A stretch of DNA of 7,100 nucleotides from assembly GCA_016202915.1 (NCBI GenBank), contig JACQNT010000088.1:1-7100 (forward strand). The letters are read 5' to 3'. This DNA is from Acidobacteriota bacterium (GTDB lineage: Bacteria; Acidobacteriota; Polarisedimenticolia; Gp22-AA2). The notes under the pieces are model-generated. The model had not been told where the DNA came from, made no database searches, and saw nothing but the letters and a program-made list of their open reading frames with translations. Positions 1 through 6,346 of this stretch are shown here, in pieces; position 1 is the stretch's first letter; each line of letters starts with the position of its first letter. The translations under genes and the position numbers were made by a program.

Positions 1-93
1 CTCCACGGCTGTGGGGTTGAGGCGCCGAGGTGGCTGAAGGAGGCGCTGCCCCCAGAAGCCGGGGATACCAAAGGCGGGCCGCGCGGGTGCATA
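1..93. other. Left-edge region upstream of the VWFA-related gene; no assignable gene
   Basis: No complete gene is seen here. The reading frame of the downstream VWFA-related gene stays open leftwards to position 1, but lacks an ATG before 94. Plus-strand frame 2 ends in TGA at 35-37 and frame 3 in TGA at 18-20, so either could be the tail of an upstream plus-strand gene; about ten codons are too few to decide. The stretch is GC-rich with short repeats of GAGGCGC near 19-25 and 41-47. CATAAT at 90-95 resembles a -10 element, but no convincing -35 lies at the right distance. I could not assign an RNA. Confidence 0.3.
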
Positions 94-104
94 ATGGGCC
101 GTCT

Positions 105-108
105 GGAG
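105..108 (+). promoter_or_regulatory. Ribosome binding site favouring the ATG at 115
   Basis: GGAG lies six bases before the ATG at 115. The earlier in-frame ATG at 94 has no purine-rich Shine-Dalgarno sequence at a proper distance. This is the main reason for choosing 115 as the start. Confidence 0.5.
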
Positions 109-114
109 ACCCCG

Positions 115-2220
115 ATGTCATCGTCCACGGCGGGCGCGGTGTCGCGTGCCTGTGTTGCGGCGGTGGTCCTGGCGCTCGTCTGGCCGGGCGCCCCGCACCT
201 GCCCGGAGCGCCGGCACCGCCCCCGGCCTCCGCCGGCCGGGACGAAAAGCCGCGGGCGATGCTCGAGCGCGCCACCGCGGAACTGGTGCTCATCGAGGCG
301 TACGTCACCGACAGGCGCGACCGTCCTATCAAGGGCCTGCAGGCGTCCGATTTCGTCCTCAGCGTGGACGGTGCGGTGAAGCCGATCGCCGCGGTCGAGT
401 ACCGCGAGGCGGCGGGCGGCGGCGCCCCGCCCGCCCCGGAGGCAGCGGCGGCCGTGCCGGCCGGCAGGAGCCTGCCCCGGCGGTTCGTCCTGTTCTTCGA
501 CGACGAGACCTCCGCGTCCTCCGGGCTGGCGCTCGCCCGGCAGGCGGCGGAGAAGTTCCTCGCCGGCGGGCTCCTGCCGGACGACCAGATCGCCCTGGCG
601 GCCTACCGCAAGAGGCTGGAGATCCTGCACGACTTCACCACCGACCGCGAGGCGCTGCGGCGGATCCTGCACGACGGCGCGCGCGATCCCCGCCGGGTTT
701 CGACCTTCGTCCTCGAATCGCGCGACCGGACGGAGGAGCTCCGCCTTCTCCTGAGGAGCGGGGCTGACTCCTCGATCCGCATCCGCCAGGCGGCCTCCCT
801 CCTCGACAGCTTCGGCGCCCTGGAGGTCCGGCACCTGCGCGACGTCCTGAGGGCCGTCACCACCCTGGTCGATTCCCTGTCCGCCTGGCCGGGATACAAG
901 GCGGTGGTCTTCCTGGGGGACGGGATCCCCGAGAACCCGGCGCAGGAGCACCTCGACCGGGCGAACCTGGTGCCGACTCCCCAGGAGCTCGTGGAGGCGA
1001 TCCAGAAGCACAACCTCTCCCTTGAGATCAACGCGCTGGTCCAGAGCGCGGCCGGGGGCGGCGTGACGATGCACTCGGTGCAGACCGCCGGCCTGGCCGC
1101 CGGGACACTGGGAGAGACGCTGGCCCACTCCCGCCGGGGCAATTCGCTCGAATCACTTGCGCTGAACACCGGCGGCGTCTCCTCGAGCTCCAACGACCTC
1201 CTCAAGGGCCTGGTGGAGGCCGAGCAGGGGAGCCGCTCCTACTACGTCATCAGCTACGCCCCCGAGGGGCCGCCCGACGGGCGGTACCACACGGTGCGGC
1301 TGCGGGTGAAGGGAGGGGGCGTGAGGGTGCGCTGGCGCATGGGGTTCACGCGCTTCCTTCCCTCGGAGGCCCATCGCAGGGTCCTGCAGGCCGCCCACCT
1401 GCTTCCCGATCTCTACGCCTCGCTGCAGATGGAGCTCAGCGCCGTCCCGGGACCGGAGGAGGGGACCGAGAGGATCGCCGACCTGGTCGTCCACGTCCCG
1501 CCGGGGCGGATCCTCTTCCTGCCGCGGGAAGGCCGCTCCACCGCCACCCTGGAGGTCGGCCTGGTCGCCCTCGACGTCGCCGGCCACGAGACCCTGCGGG
1601 TGGCGCGGACGATCCACATCGCCCTGGACCACGAGGCCGCCTATCCGGGGGATCTCGGCCTGAACATCTTCACCCGCATGCGTTTCTCCCCCTCCGGCCA
1701 GACGATCACCGCCGTCCTCTCCGACTCGGCCACGGGCGCCGTGGGGGCCTCCCGATCCTCGTTCCCCGCCGCGGCGTCGCGTCCCGGAGGGGTGCTGGGG
1801 CTGTCGCTCTACTCCCTGGCGGAGAAAAGCGTCTGGGTCGAGCTGCGGGAAAAAGCGGACGCGGACGCACCGCCGGAGGCGGAACCCTACAGCGTGGGCC
1901 CTGCGCTCAAGGCCACCTTCCTCGAGGGGGAGCCGCTGGCCTGCGGGTTCCGGTCGCGGGGCGCGCGGGAAGGAGGCGCGCCGCTGCGGCTCCTGATCAG
2001 GGCGGGGGACCGGACGGTGCGCGAGCTCGAGGTCCCCCCCGGCCGCAGCGACCACGGCACGGCCACCCTGCCGCTGCCGGTCGACGATCTCGCCGCCGGC
2101 GACTATCTGCTGGTCGTGCAGGACCCCGACTCCGGAGGCGCGGCCGAGCTCGGGTCGCTGCCGTTCTCAATCAGGCCGAGGGAGGCCGGGGCGCCGCGGG
2201 ACGGGCCCGCCGGGCGCTGA
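115..2220 (+). CDS. Exported VWFA-related domain protein (acidobacterial TIGR03436-like)
   Basis: A 701-aa protein of unknown exact role, probably exported. Residues 1-40 look like a signal peptide: Arg11, a hydrophobic run 13-23, then a Pro/Ala-rich linker. Residues 58-95 carry the hallmark start of the acidobacterial VWFA-related family (EAYVTDRRDRPIKGLQASDF, followed by a VDG turn). Residues 122-411 form a von Willebrand factor A-like domain: strand FVLFFDDE (124-131), a second strand VVFLGDG (264-270) with the distal Asp269, and the typical exit YYVISYAP...GRYHTVRLRV...RMGF (376-411). Residues 420-701 look beta-rich and match nothing I recognise. The metal-site motif DxSxS is degenerate: DDETSAS at 129-135 fits in neither register. 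Family members are secreted or surface proteins, mostly uncharacterised. ATG 94 (708 aa) is the alternative start; 115 is preferred for its ribosome binding site. The gene converges on the minus-strand operon. Confidence 0.85.
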   Translation: MSSSTAGAVSRACVAAVVLALVWPGAPHLPGAPAPPPASAGRDEKPRAMLERATAELVLIEAYVTDRRDRPIKGLQASDFVLSVDGAVKPIAAVEYREAAGGGAPPAPEAAAAVPAGRSLPRRFVLFFDDETSASSGLALARQAAEKFLAGGLLPDDQIALAAYRKRLEILHDFTTDREALRRILHDGARDPRRVSTFVLESRDRTEELRLLLRSGADSSIRIRQAASLLDSFGALEVRHLRDVLRAVTTLVDSLSAWPGYKAVVFLGDGIPENPAQEHLDRANLVPTPQELVEAIQKHNLSLEINALVQSAAGGGVTMHSVQTAGLAAGTLGETLAHSRRGNSLESLALNTGGVSSSSNDLLKGLVEAEQGSRSYYVISYAPEGPPDGRYHTVRLRVKGGGVRVRWRMGFTRFLPSEAHRRVLQAAHLLPDLYASLQMELSAVPGPEEGTERIADLVVHVPPGRILFLPREGRSTATLEVGLVALDVAGHETLRVARTIHIALDHEAAYPGDLGLNIFTRMRFSPSGQTITAVLSDSATGAVGASRSSFPAAASRPGGVLGLSLYSLAEKSVWVELREKADADAPPEAEPYSVGPALKATFLEGEPLACGFRSRGAREGGAPLRLLIRAGDRTVRELEVPPGRSDHGTATLPLPVDDLAAGDYLLVVQDPDSGGAAELGSLPFSIRPREAGAPRDGPAGR

Positions 2221-2235
2221 CGCGGGGCGGGGCGA

Positions 2236-3009
2236 TCACGATTCGGGCCGGTCCGGTCGCTTGCGCGCGATCCAGGATCCCGCCGTCGGCTGGCCCCCGG
2301 AGAGGATGAAGTTCTGCCAGTTCCCCCGGATCGTCTTGCCGTCGGGCGCCAGGGTCCCTTCCAGGTCGGAGGAGCGGCCCAGCTTCGAGTCGATCCGGTG
2401 CAGCAGGAGCTTGCCGTCCACGAACGTCCCCTGCAGGCTCCCCTTCCAGCCGCCCTCGAGGGAGTACTCGCCGACCAGGAGCGTCCCCGACTGGCGCAGC
2501 GTGAACACCCCCTTGTCGCCGCTGGGCATGTAGGTGACGTCCCAGATCCCGGTGAGGGACTCGGTGTCGCTGGGCAGGGTCTTCCTCAGGCGGGCGATCC
2601 GGTCGCCGAGGATCTCGATGCGCTGGTGGGCCTCCCGGATGTCCTCGCGAATCTGGCGACCGATGCGGGCGAGCGCCTCGACCTCCTGCTCGGCCCTGAG
2701 GGCCTCCTCCTCCCGGACGAGGATGAGCTCCGGGTCGGGCTCGGCGCGCCCCTCCACCATGGCGTCCAGGTCCTCGTAGATCCGGGCCACGCGGTGGCGC
2801 GCCTCCTCGCGGGCCCGCGCCCGCTCGCTGTAGCGCTGCAGGGCCTCGTCCAGCCGCCGCTGCTCGATCTCGAGCTGGACCTTCAGCGAGTAGATCGCCG
2901 CCAGCTGCTCCTCCGGCCGCTTCAGGTCCTGGGCGACCGCAGGCGCGGACGCGAGGCACGCGAGCGCCAGGAGCGCCGCGGCGCCGCGGCGCGGGCGGGG
3001 GCGCCTCAC
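2236..3009 (-). CDS. Secreted coiled-coil protein with C-terminal beta-sheet domain, function unknown
   Basis: I do not recognise this 257-aa protein. It starts at GTG 3009, with GGAG (3016-3019) six bases before it. Residues 1-26 are a clear signal peptide: Arg-rich n-region, hydrophobic ALLALACLA, and an AVA|Q cleavage site after 26. Cys18 sits in ALAC, a poor lipobox, so a soluble periplasmic or secreted product is more likely than a lipoprotein. Residues about 35-145 are strongly charged, with heptad-like spacing and few glycines, predicting a long coiled coil with a break near 84-95. Residues about 152-250 have alternating hydrophobic strands with repeated Gly-turn signatures (LTGIWDVTY, GTLLVGEYSL, GSLQGTFVDG, LEGTLAPDG, IRGNWQNF), resembling small lipocalin-like beta barrels; that fold is inferred only from the pattern. 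The start overlaps the stop of the asd-like gene (GTGA), so it is probably translated with it. It is the last gene of the run. Confidence 0.75.
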   Translation of the reverse strand: MRRPRPRRGAAALLALACLASAPAVAQDLKRPEEQLAAIYSLKVQLEIEQRRLDEALQRYSERARAREEARHRVARIYEDLDAMVEGRAEPDPELILVREEEALRAEQEVEALARIGRQIREDIREAHQRIEILGDRIARLRKTLPSDTESLTGIWDVTYMPSGDKGVFTLRQSGTLLVGEYSLEGGWKGSLQGTFVDGKLLLHRIDSKLGRSSDLEGTLAPDGKTIRGNWQNFILSGGQPTAGSWIARKRPDRPES

Positions 3010-4043
3010 CCTCCGCTCCGGCCGGGACTGCGGGCGAGCAGCGCCTCGGCGATGCGCACGGCGTTCTGGGCCGTGCCGGCCGCCAGATTGTCGGCGACGG
3101 CCCAGATCCAGAAGGAGGAATCACGGTGCGCCGGCCGCACGCCGGCCGCCATCAGGCCCGCCTCCCCCGCCCTCTCGACCGGCGTGGCTCCCTCGCCGCC
3201 GACCTTCACCTCCTCGCTCTTCTGAAGCGCGGCGAGGAGGTCGGGGGCGGTCCGGCCTTCCGGGAGGACGACGCGGGCCACCACGGCGTGGCAGTGGAAC
3301 ACCGGCGCCAGGACCACCTGCACGGACAGGTCGTAGTCGCCTCCCGTCACCTTGCGCACCTCCTCCTCGAGGGTCCCCGGGGGCACCCCGCCGGGGATCC
3401 TGCCCTCTTCATACAGCGAGGTCGGGATGAGGTTGAACGCCAGCTGGCGCCCGAAGACCTGCTTCGGGACGTCGTGGAAATTCAGCAGGCCCACCGTCTG
3501 TCGGTAGAGCTCCTCGATCCCCTCGTCCCCGCACTCGGAGGCCGGCTGGAAGACGACCGCCACCGCTTCCCGCAGGCCGGGGCCCCTACGGATGGGGGCG
3601 AGCAGGCTCGAAAGAAGCTGCGCCGCCGGGCGCGGCGTCGCGATGACGCCGGGACCGGCCGCGATCGCCTCGGGGTTGACCGCGAAGTTCACCAGCGGGA
3701 TCTCCCGGCGGCCGTTCGAGGCGGAGGTCAGGTCGATCGCCGTGAAGCCGCCGCGACCGGGCCAGTCCAGGTAGCGCCTCCCCTCCTGGTCCGTGCCGCA
3801 CAGGAAGGCGATATCCAGGCTCCCCAGGGCGTCGAGAACAGGTTCGGTCACCAGCATCGCCTCGCCCGCGAACTCGGCGAGGTTGGAATCCGGATCGCTC
3901 CGGGAGGTGAACAGGCGCACCGACGCGGCCGGGAAGGAGCGGGCCACGAGCTGCTCCTTCACGCCCTTGGCGGTCAGAGTGGTGGCGTCGAAGAGGGCGA
4001 TGTGGGCGCGGCGCCGGCTGGGCAGGGCCTCACGCGCGGCCAT
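3006..4043 (-). CDS. Aspartate-semialdehyde dehydrogenase-like protein, catalytic Cys missing (USG-1-like)
   Basis: A 345-aa homologue of the Asd/USG-1 family, which in its active form reduces aspartyl phosphate with NADPH in lysine, threonine and methionine synthesis. The overall order is conserved: N-terminal Rossmann region, a DLTSASN segment (104-110), the pre-catalytic strand GVIATPRP (132-139), FQPASECG (165-172), PVFHCH (247-252) and the family C-terminus DNLAAGTAQNAVRIAEAL (318-335). Key residues are changed. The loop that should read GATGxVG is DATTLTA (19-25) with no glycine. The NPNC catalytic motif is TPRP, placing Pro139 where Cys is expected. The substrate-binding Arg seven residues before the active-site His is Leu245. 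Gln166 and His252 are retained at the expected positions. It is therefore unlikely to have the classical activity; E. coli USG-1 is a known Cys-less relative. ATG 4043 has GGAGG five bases before it (4049-4053). The start overlaps the end of pssA by 14 bp. Confidence 0.85.
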   Translation of the reverse strand: MAAREALPSRRRAHIALFDATTLTAKGVKEQLVARSFPAASVRLFTSRSDPDSNLAEFAGEAMLVTEPVLDALGSLDIAFLCGTDQEGRRYLDWPGRGGFTAIDLTSASNGRREIPLVNFAVNPEAIAAGPGVIATPRPAAQLLSSLLAPIRRGPGLREAVAVVFQPASECGDEGIEELYRQTVGLLNFHDVPKQVFGRQLAFNLIPTSLYEEGRIPGGVPPGTLEEEVRKVTGGDYDLSVQVVLAPVFHCHAVVARVVLPEGRTAPDLLAALQKSEEVKVGGEGATPVERAGEAGLMAAGVRPAHRDSSFWIWAVADNLAAGTAQNAVRIAEALLARSPGRSGG

Positions 4044-4785
4044 CGGACCCTCCGGCGGGGGCGGGGCGCGGCTCCTTGCGTCCCGCGCGCCCGAGTCGCG
4101 GGACCAGGCCCGAGACGAGATAGGAGAAGCTCAGGATCAGCGCCACGATCTGCGGGGAGGCCGCGACCACGAAGTAGACCAGCGCCATCAGGATCACCAT
4201 CACCCAGCGGATGCGCGACCTGAGGTCGATCTCCTTGAAGGACCGGTAGCGCACCTTGCTGACCATCAGGACGGCCAGCGTGGCGATCAGGGCGGCCACC
4301 AGGCCTCCCGCGATCGGATCGCTCACGCGGGCCGGGCTGTAGAAGACGCAGGCGGCGAGGGCGCAGGCGGCCGCGGGGATCGGCAGGCCGACGAAGTAGC
4401 GCTTGTCCTGGCCCGAGGCCTGGATGTTGAAACGGGCGAGGCGGGCGGTGCCGGCGGCGAGATAGAGGAACGGCGCGAGCGACCACGGCTTCGGGAGATC
4501 CGACAGGGCCCACATGTAGGCGAGCAGGGCGGGGCCGATGCCGAAGGAGATCACGTCGGCCAGCGAATCGAACTGCACCCCGAAATCGCTGCTGGTCCCC
4601 GTCAGGCGCGCCACCCAGCCGTCGACCCGGTCCAGGAGCGCGGCGATGAACAGCGCGATCGCCGCCCACTCGAACTGCCCCTGGACGCTGCGCACCACGG
4701 CGATGTAGCCGCAGAGCAGGTTCCCCGTCGTGAACAGGCTCGGGATCAGGTAGGCGCCGCGCCGGAAGCGGGTCCGCTCCTTCAT
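4030..4785 (-). CDS. pssA: CDP-diacylglycerol-serine O-phosphatidyltransferase
   Basis: A 251-aa integral membrane enzyme that condenses CDP-diacylglycerol with L-serine to give phosphatidylserine and CMP, the first committed step to phosphatidylethanolamine. The complete CDP-alcohol phosphotransferase signature is visible: D52-x2-D55-G56-x2-A59-R60-x8-G69-x3-D73-x3-D77, with the metal-binding aspartates intact. PssA-type markers follow: ARLARFN (114-120) and FVGLPIPAAA (131-140). Several hydrophobic segments alternate with short loops, and the tail after about 230 is basic and Pro/Gly-rich. The start is ATG 4785, whose protein begins MKERTRFRRGAYLIPSLFT, as expected for the family; the frame is open further upstream but that part lies over psd. 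The ATG overlaps the psd stop as ATGA, so coupled translation is likely, and its product is the substrate of Psd. Confidence 0.95.
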   Translation of the reverse strand: MKERTRFRRGAYLIPSLFTTGNLLCGYIAVVRSVQGQFEWAAIALFIAALLDRVDGWVARLTGTSSDFGVQFDSLADVISFGIGPALLAYMWALSDLPKPWSLAPFLYLAAGTARLARFNIQASGQDKRYFVGLPIPAAACALAACVFYSPARVSDPIAGGLVAALIATLAVLMVSKVRYRSFKEIDLRSRIRWVMVILMALVYFVVAASPQIVALILSFSYLVSGLVPRLGRAGRKEPRPAPAGGSDGRA

Positions 4786-5477
4786 CCCCGCCCCCCCGCC
4801 GCCGCGCGGCCCGCCGCCTCCAGGCGGCGCGCCAGGACGGTCAGCCCGCCGCGGACCCGGTCTCCCACCGCGACGAGGGGCTCCACCCCCGGCGGCATCT
4901 GCAGATCGGTGCGCGACCCGAAGCGGATCAGCCCGATGCGCTCGCCCCTCCGCACCGGGTCCCCCGCCCGCTTGGTGCACACGATCCTGCGGGCCAGGAC
5001 GCCGGCCACCTGGGTCACCCCGTAGTTCCCGTCAGGCGTCTCGATCTCGATCCGGTTGCGCTCGTTCTCGCTCGAAGCGCGCCCCTGCCAGGCGGGGTAG
5101 AAACGCCCCGGGGTGCGGACCGCCCGGCGCACGACCCCCGACACCGGCGAGCGGTTGATGTGGCAGTTCAGAAGCGACAGGAAGATCGACACGCGGGCCC
5201 CCTCCGGACCCCTCTCCACTACGGTCACCCTTCCGTCGGCCGGCGACAGGACGAGCGCCTCGCCCGGCGGGGGGACCCTCTCGGGATCGCGGAAGAAGAG
5301 GACGACGCACAGGGCCAGGAGGACGGTTGGCGCCGCCCCCCATGGACCGAAGAGGAGGCCCGCTCCGGCGCCCAGGACGCCGAGCAAGACCAGGAACGGG
5401 ACCGCCTGCACTGCCACCGGCACTTTCCGCCCCCCGGTTGAAACGGAGCGCCGCGACGGCACTCCCGCTGGTGTCAC
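4782..5477 (-). CDS. psd: Phosphatidylserine decarboxylase, short (PSD-A type) proenzyme
   Basis: A 231-aa pyruvoyl-dependent decarboxylase that converts phosphatidylserine to phosphatidylethanolamine at the membrane. Residues about 19-60 hold one or two hydrophobic segments, followed by FFRDPER (61-67), SPADG (78-82), FLSLLNCHINRSPVSG (99-114) with His106, SENERN (136-141), RRIVC (163-167) and GERIGLIRFGSRTDL (178-192). The self-cleavage site that generates the pyruvoyl group should lie between Gly187 and Ser188; the GSR form and the short length are typical of the compact class rather than the longer LGST class. The start is uncertain. GTG 5477 is used here, but GTG 5423 (213 aa) follows a G-rich sequence and gives an N-terminus more like other short Psd proteins. 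The stop overlaps the pssA start (ATGA), and the DUF465 gene ends 25 bp upstream. Confidence 0.93.
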   Translation of the reverse strand: MTPAGVPSRRSVSTGGRKVPVAVQAVPFLVLLGVLGAGAGLLFGPWGAAPTVLLALCVVLFFRDPERVPPPGEALVLSPADGRVTVVERGPEGARVSIFLSLLNCHINRSPVSGVVRRAVRTPGRFYPAWQGRASSENERNRIEIETPDGNYGVTQVAGVLARRIVCTKRAGDPVRRGERIGLIRFGSRTDLQMPPGVEPLVAVGDRVRGGLTVLARRLEAAGRAAAGGRG

Positions 5478-5480
5478 GCC

Positions 5481-5494
5481 GCCGGGATCCCGGC
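5481..5494. repeat. 14-bp perfect palindrome just upstream of psd
   Basis: GCCGGGATCCCGGC is a perfect palindrome; as RNA it can fold into a 5-bp GC stem with a GATC loop. It ends three bases before the GTG at 5477, inside the 25-bp DUF465-psd gap, where a psd ribosome binding site would be. It has no T tract, so it is not an intrinsic terminator. It may be chance in GC-rich DNA. Confidence 0.4.
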
Positions 5495-5502
5495 AGTCCG
5501 AC

Positions 5503-5751
5503 CTACCGGCCCGCCCCGGCGCCGGTCGGGCGGTCGAGGTGCTGTCGGAGAATGGCCTCCATCCGGTCCTTCAGGTAGAGCTTCTGCTTCTTGATGTTGA
5601 CGCTCTCGACCCGTTCGCTCTCCTCGAGGGCGGCCTTGCCCTGGAGCTCCTGGAGGCGGGACTCGCAACTGGCGTGCTCGGCAAGCAGCTTGCGAAACTC
5701 CTCGTTCTTTTCCGCGAGCGTCCGTCTCAGGTCCTCATGGATGAGCCCCAT
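5503..5751 (-). CDS. DUF465 (YdcH-like) small coiled-coil protein
   Basis: An 82-aa highly charged helical protein of unknown function. It resembles the DUF465/YdcH family: a helix with an EFRKLLAEHASCESRLQEL segment (18-36), a short linker around 40-50, and a second helix with the family-like signature KKQKLYLKDRMEAIL (54-68). The last residues (71-82) are a loose Gly/Pro-rich tail. There is no signal peptide or membrane segment, so it should be cytoplasmic and probably forms a helical hairpin or oligomer. ATG 5751 has a strong AGGAGG upstream. It is the first gene after the 107-bp gap and precedes psd by 25 bp, so it probably leads the phospholipid operon. The family assignment is from pattern recognition only. 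Confidence 0.82.
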   Translation of the reverse strand: MGLIHEDLRRTLAEKNEEFRKLLAEHASCESRLQELQGKAALEESERVESVNIKKQKLYLKDRMEAILRQHLDRPTGAGAGR

Positions 5752-5761
5752 CGGCGTTCAA

Positions 5762-5767
5762 CCTCCT
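5762..5767 (-). promoter_or_regulatory. Strong Shine-Dalgarno of the DUF465 gene
   Basis: On the minus strand this reads AGGAGG, ten bases before the ATG at 5751. It is the clearest full Shine-Dalgarno I noticed in the window, at a slightly long but workable spacing, and fixes the start of the small gene. Confidence 0.7.
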
Positions 5768-5825
5768 GGTTTTTAAGGTGTTTGACCGGAACCCGACCGA
5801 GAGATTTCCGACCCATTTGCCCAAA

Positions 5826-5854
5826 AGTTTACCACGCCGGATCGACGTCTGCAA
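5826..5854 (-). promoter_or_regulatory. Possible sigma70-type promoter for the DUF465-psd-pssA operon
   Basis: On the minus strand TTGCAG (5854-5849) and TAAACT (5831-5826) are separated by exactly 17 bases. Each matches four of six bases of the TTGACA / TATAAT consensus. It lies in the only long gap between minus-strand genes, which is visibly richer in A and T than its surroundings. Transcription would start near 5818-5820, leaving a leader of about 65-70 nt before the ATG at 5751. Readthrough from tsaB-rimI is equally possible. Confidence 0.35.
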
Positions 5855-5858
5855 GGGA

Positions 5859-6344
5859 TCAACGCGATGGGCGCGGCTCCAGGGCCCTGGACATCACGAT
5901 GGCGTCCTCGTGGGTGTCGCTGTAATACTGCTTGCGGAGGGCTACCGGAACCAGCCCGGCCTTGCGATAGAGCCGCAGGGCGGCCTGGTTGCTGGGGCGC
6001 ACCTCGAGGGTGACCTCCCGGCAGCCGCCCTCCCGGGCGAAATCGAGCAGGAAGCCCAGGAGGTGCCATCCCACGCCGCGCCCGCGCCAGAGCGGGTGAA
6101 CCGCCAGATTGTTGATCCGCATCTCCCGGTCCACGACCCAGACGCAGGCAAACGCCACGACCGCCGGATCCCCAGCCCGGCGCACGACGAACAGGCTGGC
6201 GTAAGGGTTCTCCAGGAGCTCGTAACGGAAGGAGGACTCGCTCCACGGCGTCGGGAAGGAGCGGTCCTCGATCTCCATGACGACCGGGATGTCCTCCAGC
6301 CGCATCGTGGAGATCGTCAGCCCCCCGGCCTGCGTCGCCTTCAT
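5859..6344 (-). CDS. rimI: RimI-like GNAT N-alpha-acetyltransferase
   Basis: A 161-aa GNAT acetyltransferase that uses acetyl-CoA; the family prototype acetylates the N-terminus of ribosomal protein bS18. Visible hallmarks are the N-terminal region with EIEDRSFPTPWSESSF (24-39), INNLAVHPLWRGRGVGWHLL (77-96) containing the acetyl-CoA loop R87-G-R-G-V-G92, and TLEVRPSNQAALRLYRKAG (112-130), followed by RKQYYSDTHEDAIVMSR (137-153). Glu114 and Tyr126 have the spacing of the catalytic Glu and Tyr of E. coli RimI. The start used is ATG 6344, two bases after the tsaB stop; an internal ATG at residue 14 is a weaker alternative. Its position directly behind tsaB is the classic arrangement. Physiological substrates here could be broader than bS18. 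Confidence 0.92.
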   Translation of the reverse strand: MKATQAGGLTISTMRLEDIPVVMEIEDRSFPTPWSESSFRYELLENPYASLFVVRRAGDPAVVAFACVWVVDREMRINNLAVHPLWRGRGVGWHLLGFLLDFAREGGCREVTLEVRPSNQAALRLYRKAGLVPVALRKQYYSDTHEDAIVMSRALEPRPSR

Positions 6345-6346
6345 CT

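Noticed and set aside
26..92. Possible tRNA-like or SRP-RNA-like piece (GGTGGCTGAAGGAGGCGC)
   Set aside because: It is only vaguely reminiscent of a D-arm of a class II tRNA; no acceptor pairing, anticodon arm or T-arm (GTTCGA) could be found.
30..767. Plus-strand 245-codon frame overlapping the start of the VWFA-related gene
   Set aside because: Its translation is Arg/Gly/Pro-rich without domain features, and the overlapping frame carries a convincing exported protein.
118..2055. Minus-strand open frames of 336, 200 and 300 codons opposite the VWFA-related gene
   Set aside because: The translations are low-complexity shadows of a gene with signal peptide and domain signatures; no recognisable motifs or start context.
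4786..4980. Upstream extension of the pssA frame to 316 codons
   Set aside because: The added segment is Gly/Ala/Arg-rich, lies over psd, and the family N-terminus starts at the ATG at 4785 in an ATGA overlap.
2398..5025. Long plus-strand open frames (275, 365 and 410 codons) opposite the minus-strand genes
   Set aside because: They lie antisense to clearly recognised genes, have low-complexity Arg/Gly/Pro/Ala-rich translations and no family motifs; high-GC DNA commonly yields such frames.
5859..5900. Candidate intrinsic terminator at the end of rimI (CCAGGGCCCTGG)
   Set aside because: The palindrome at about 5879-5890 lies inside the rimI coding region and is not followed by a T tract on the minus strand.
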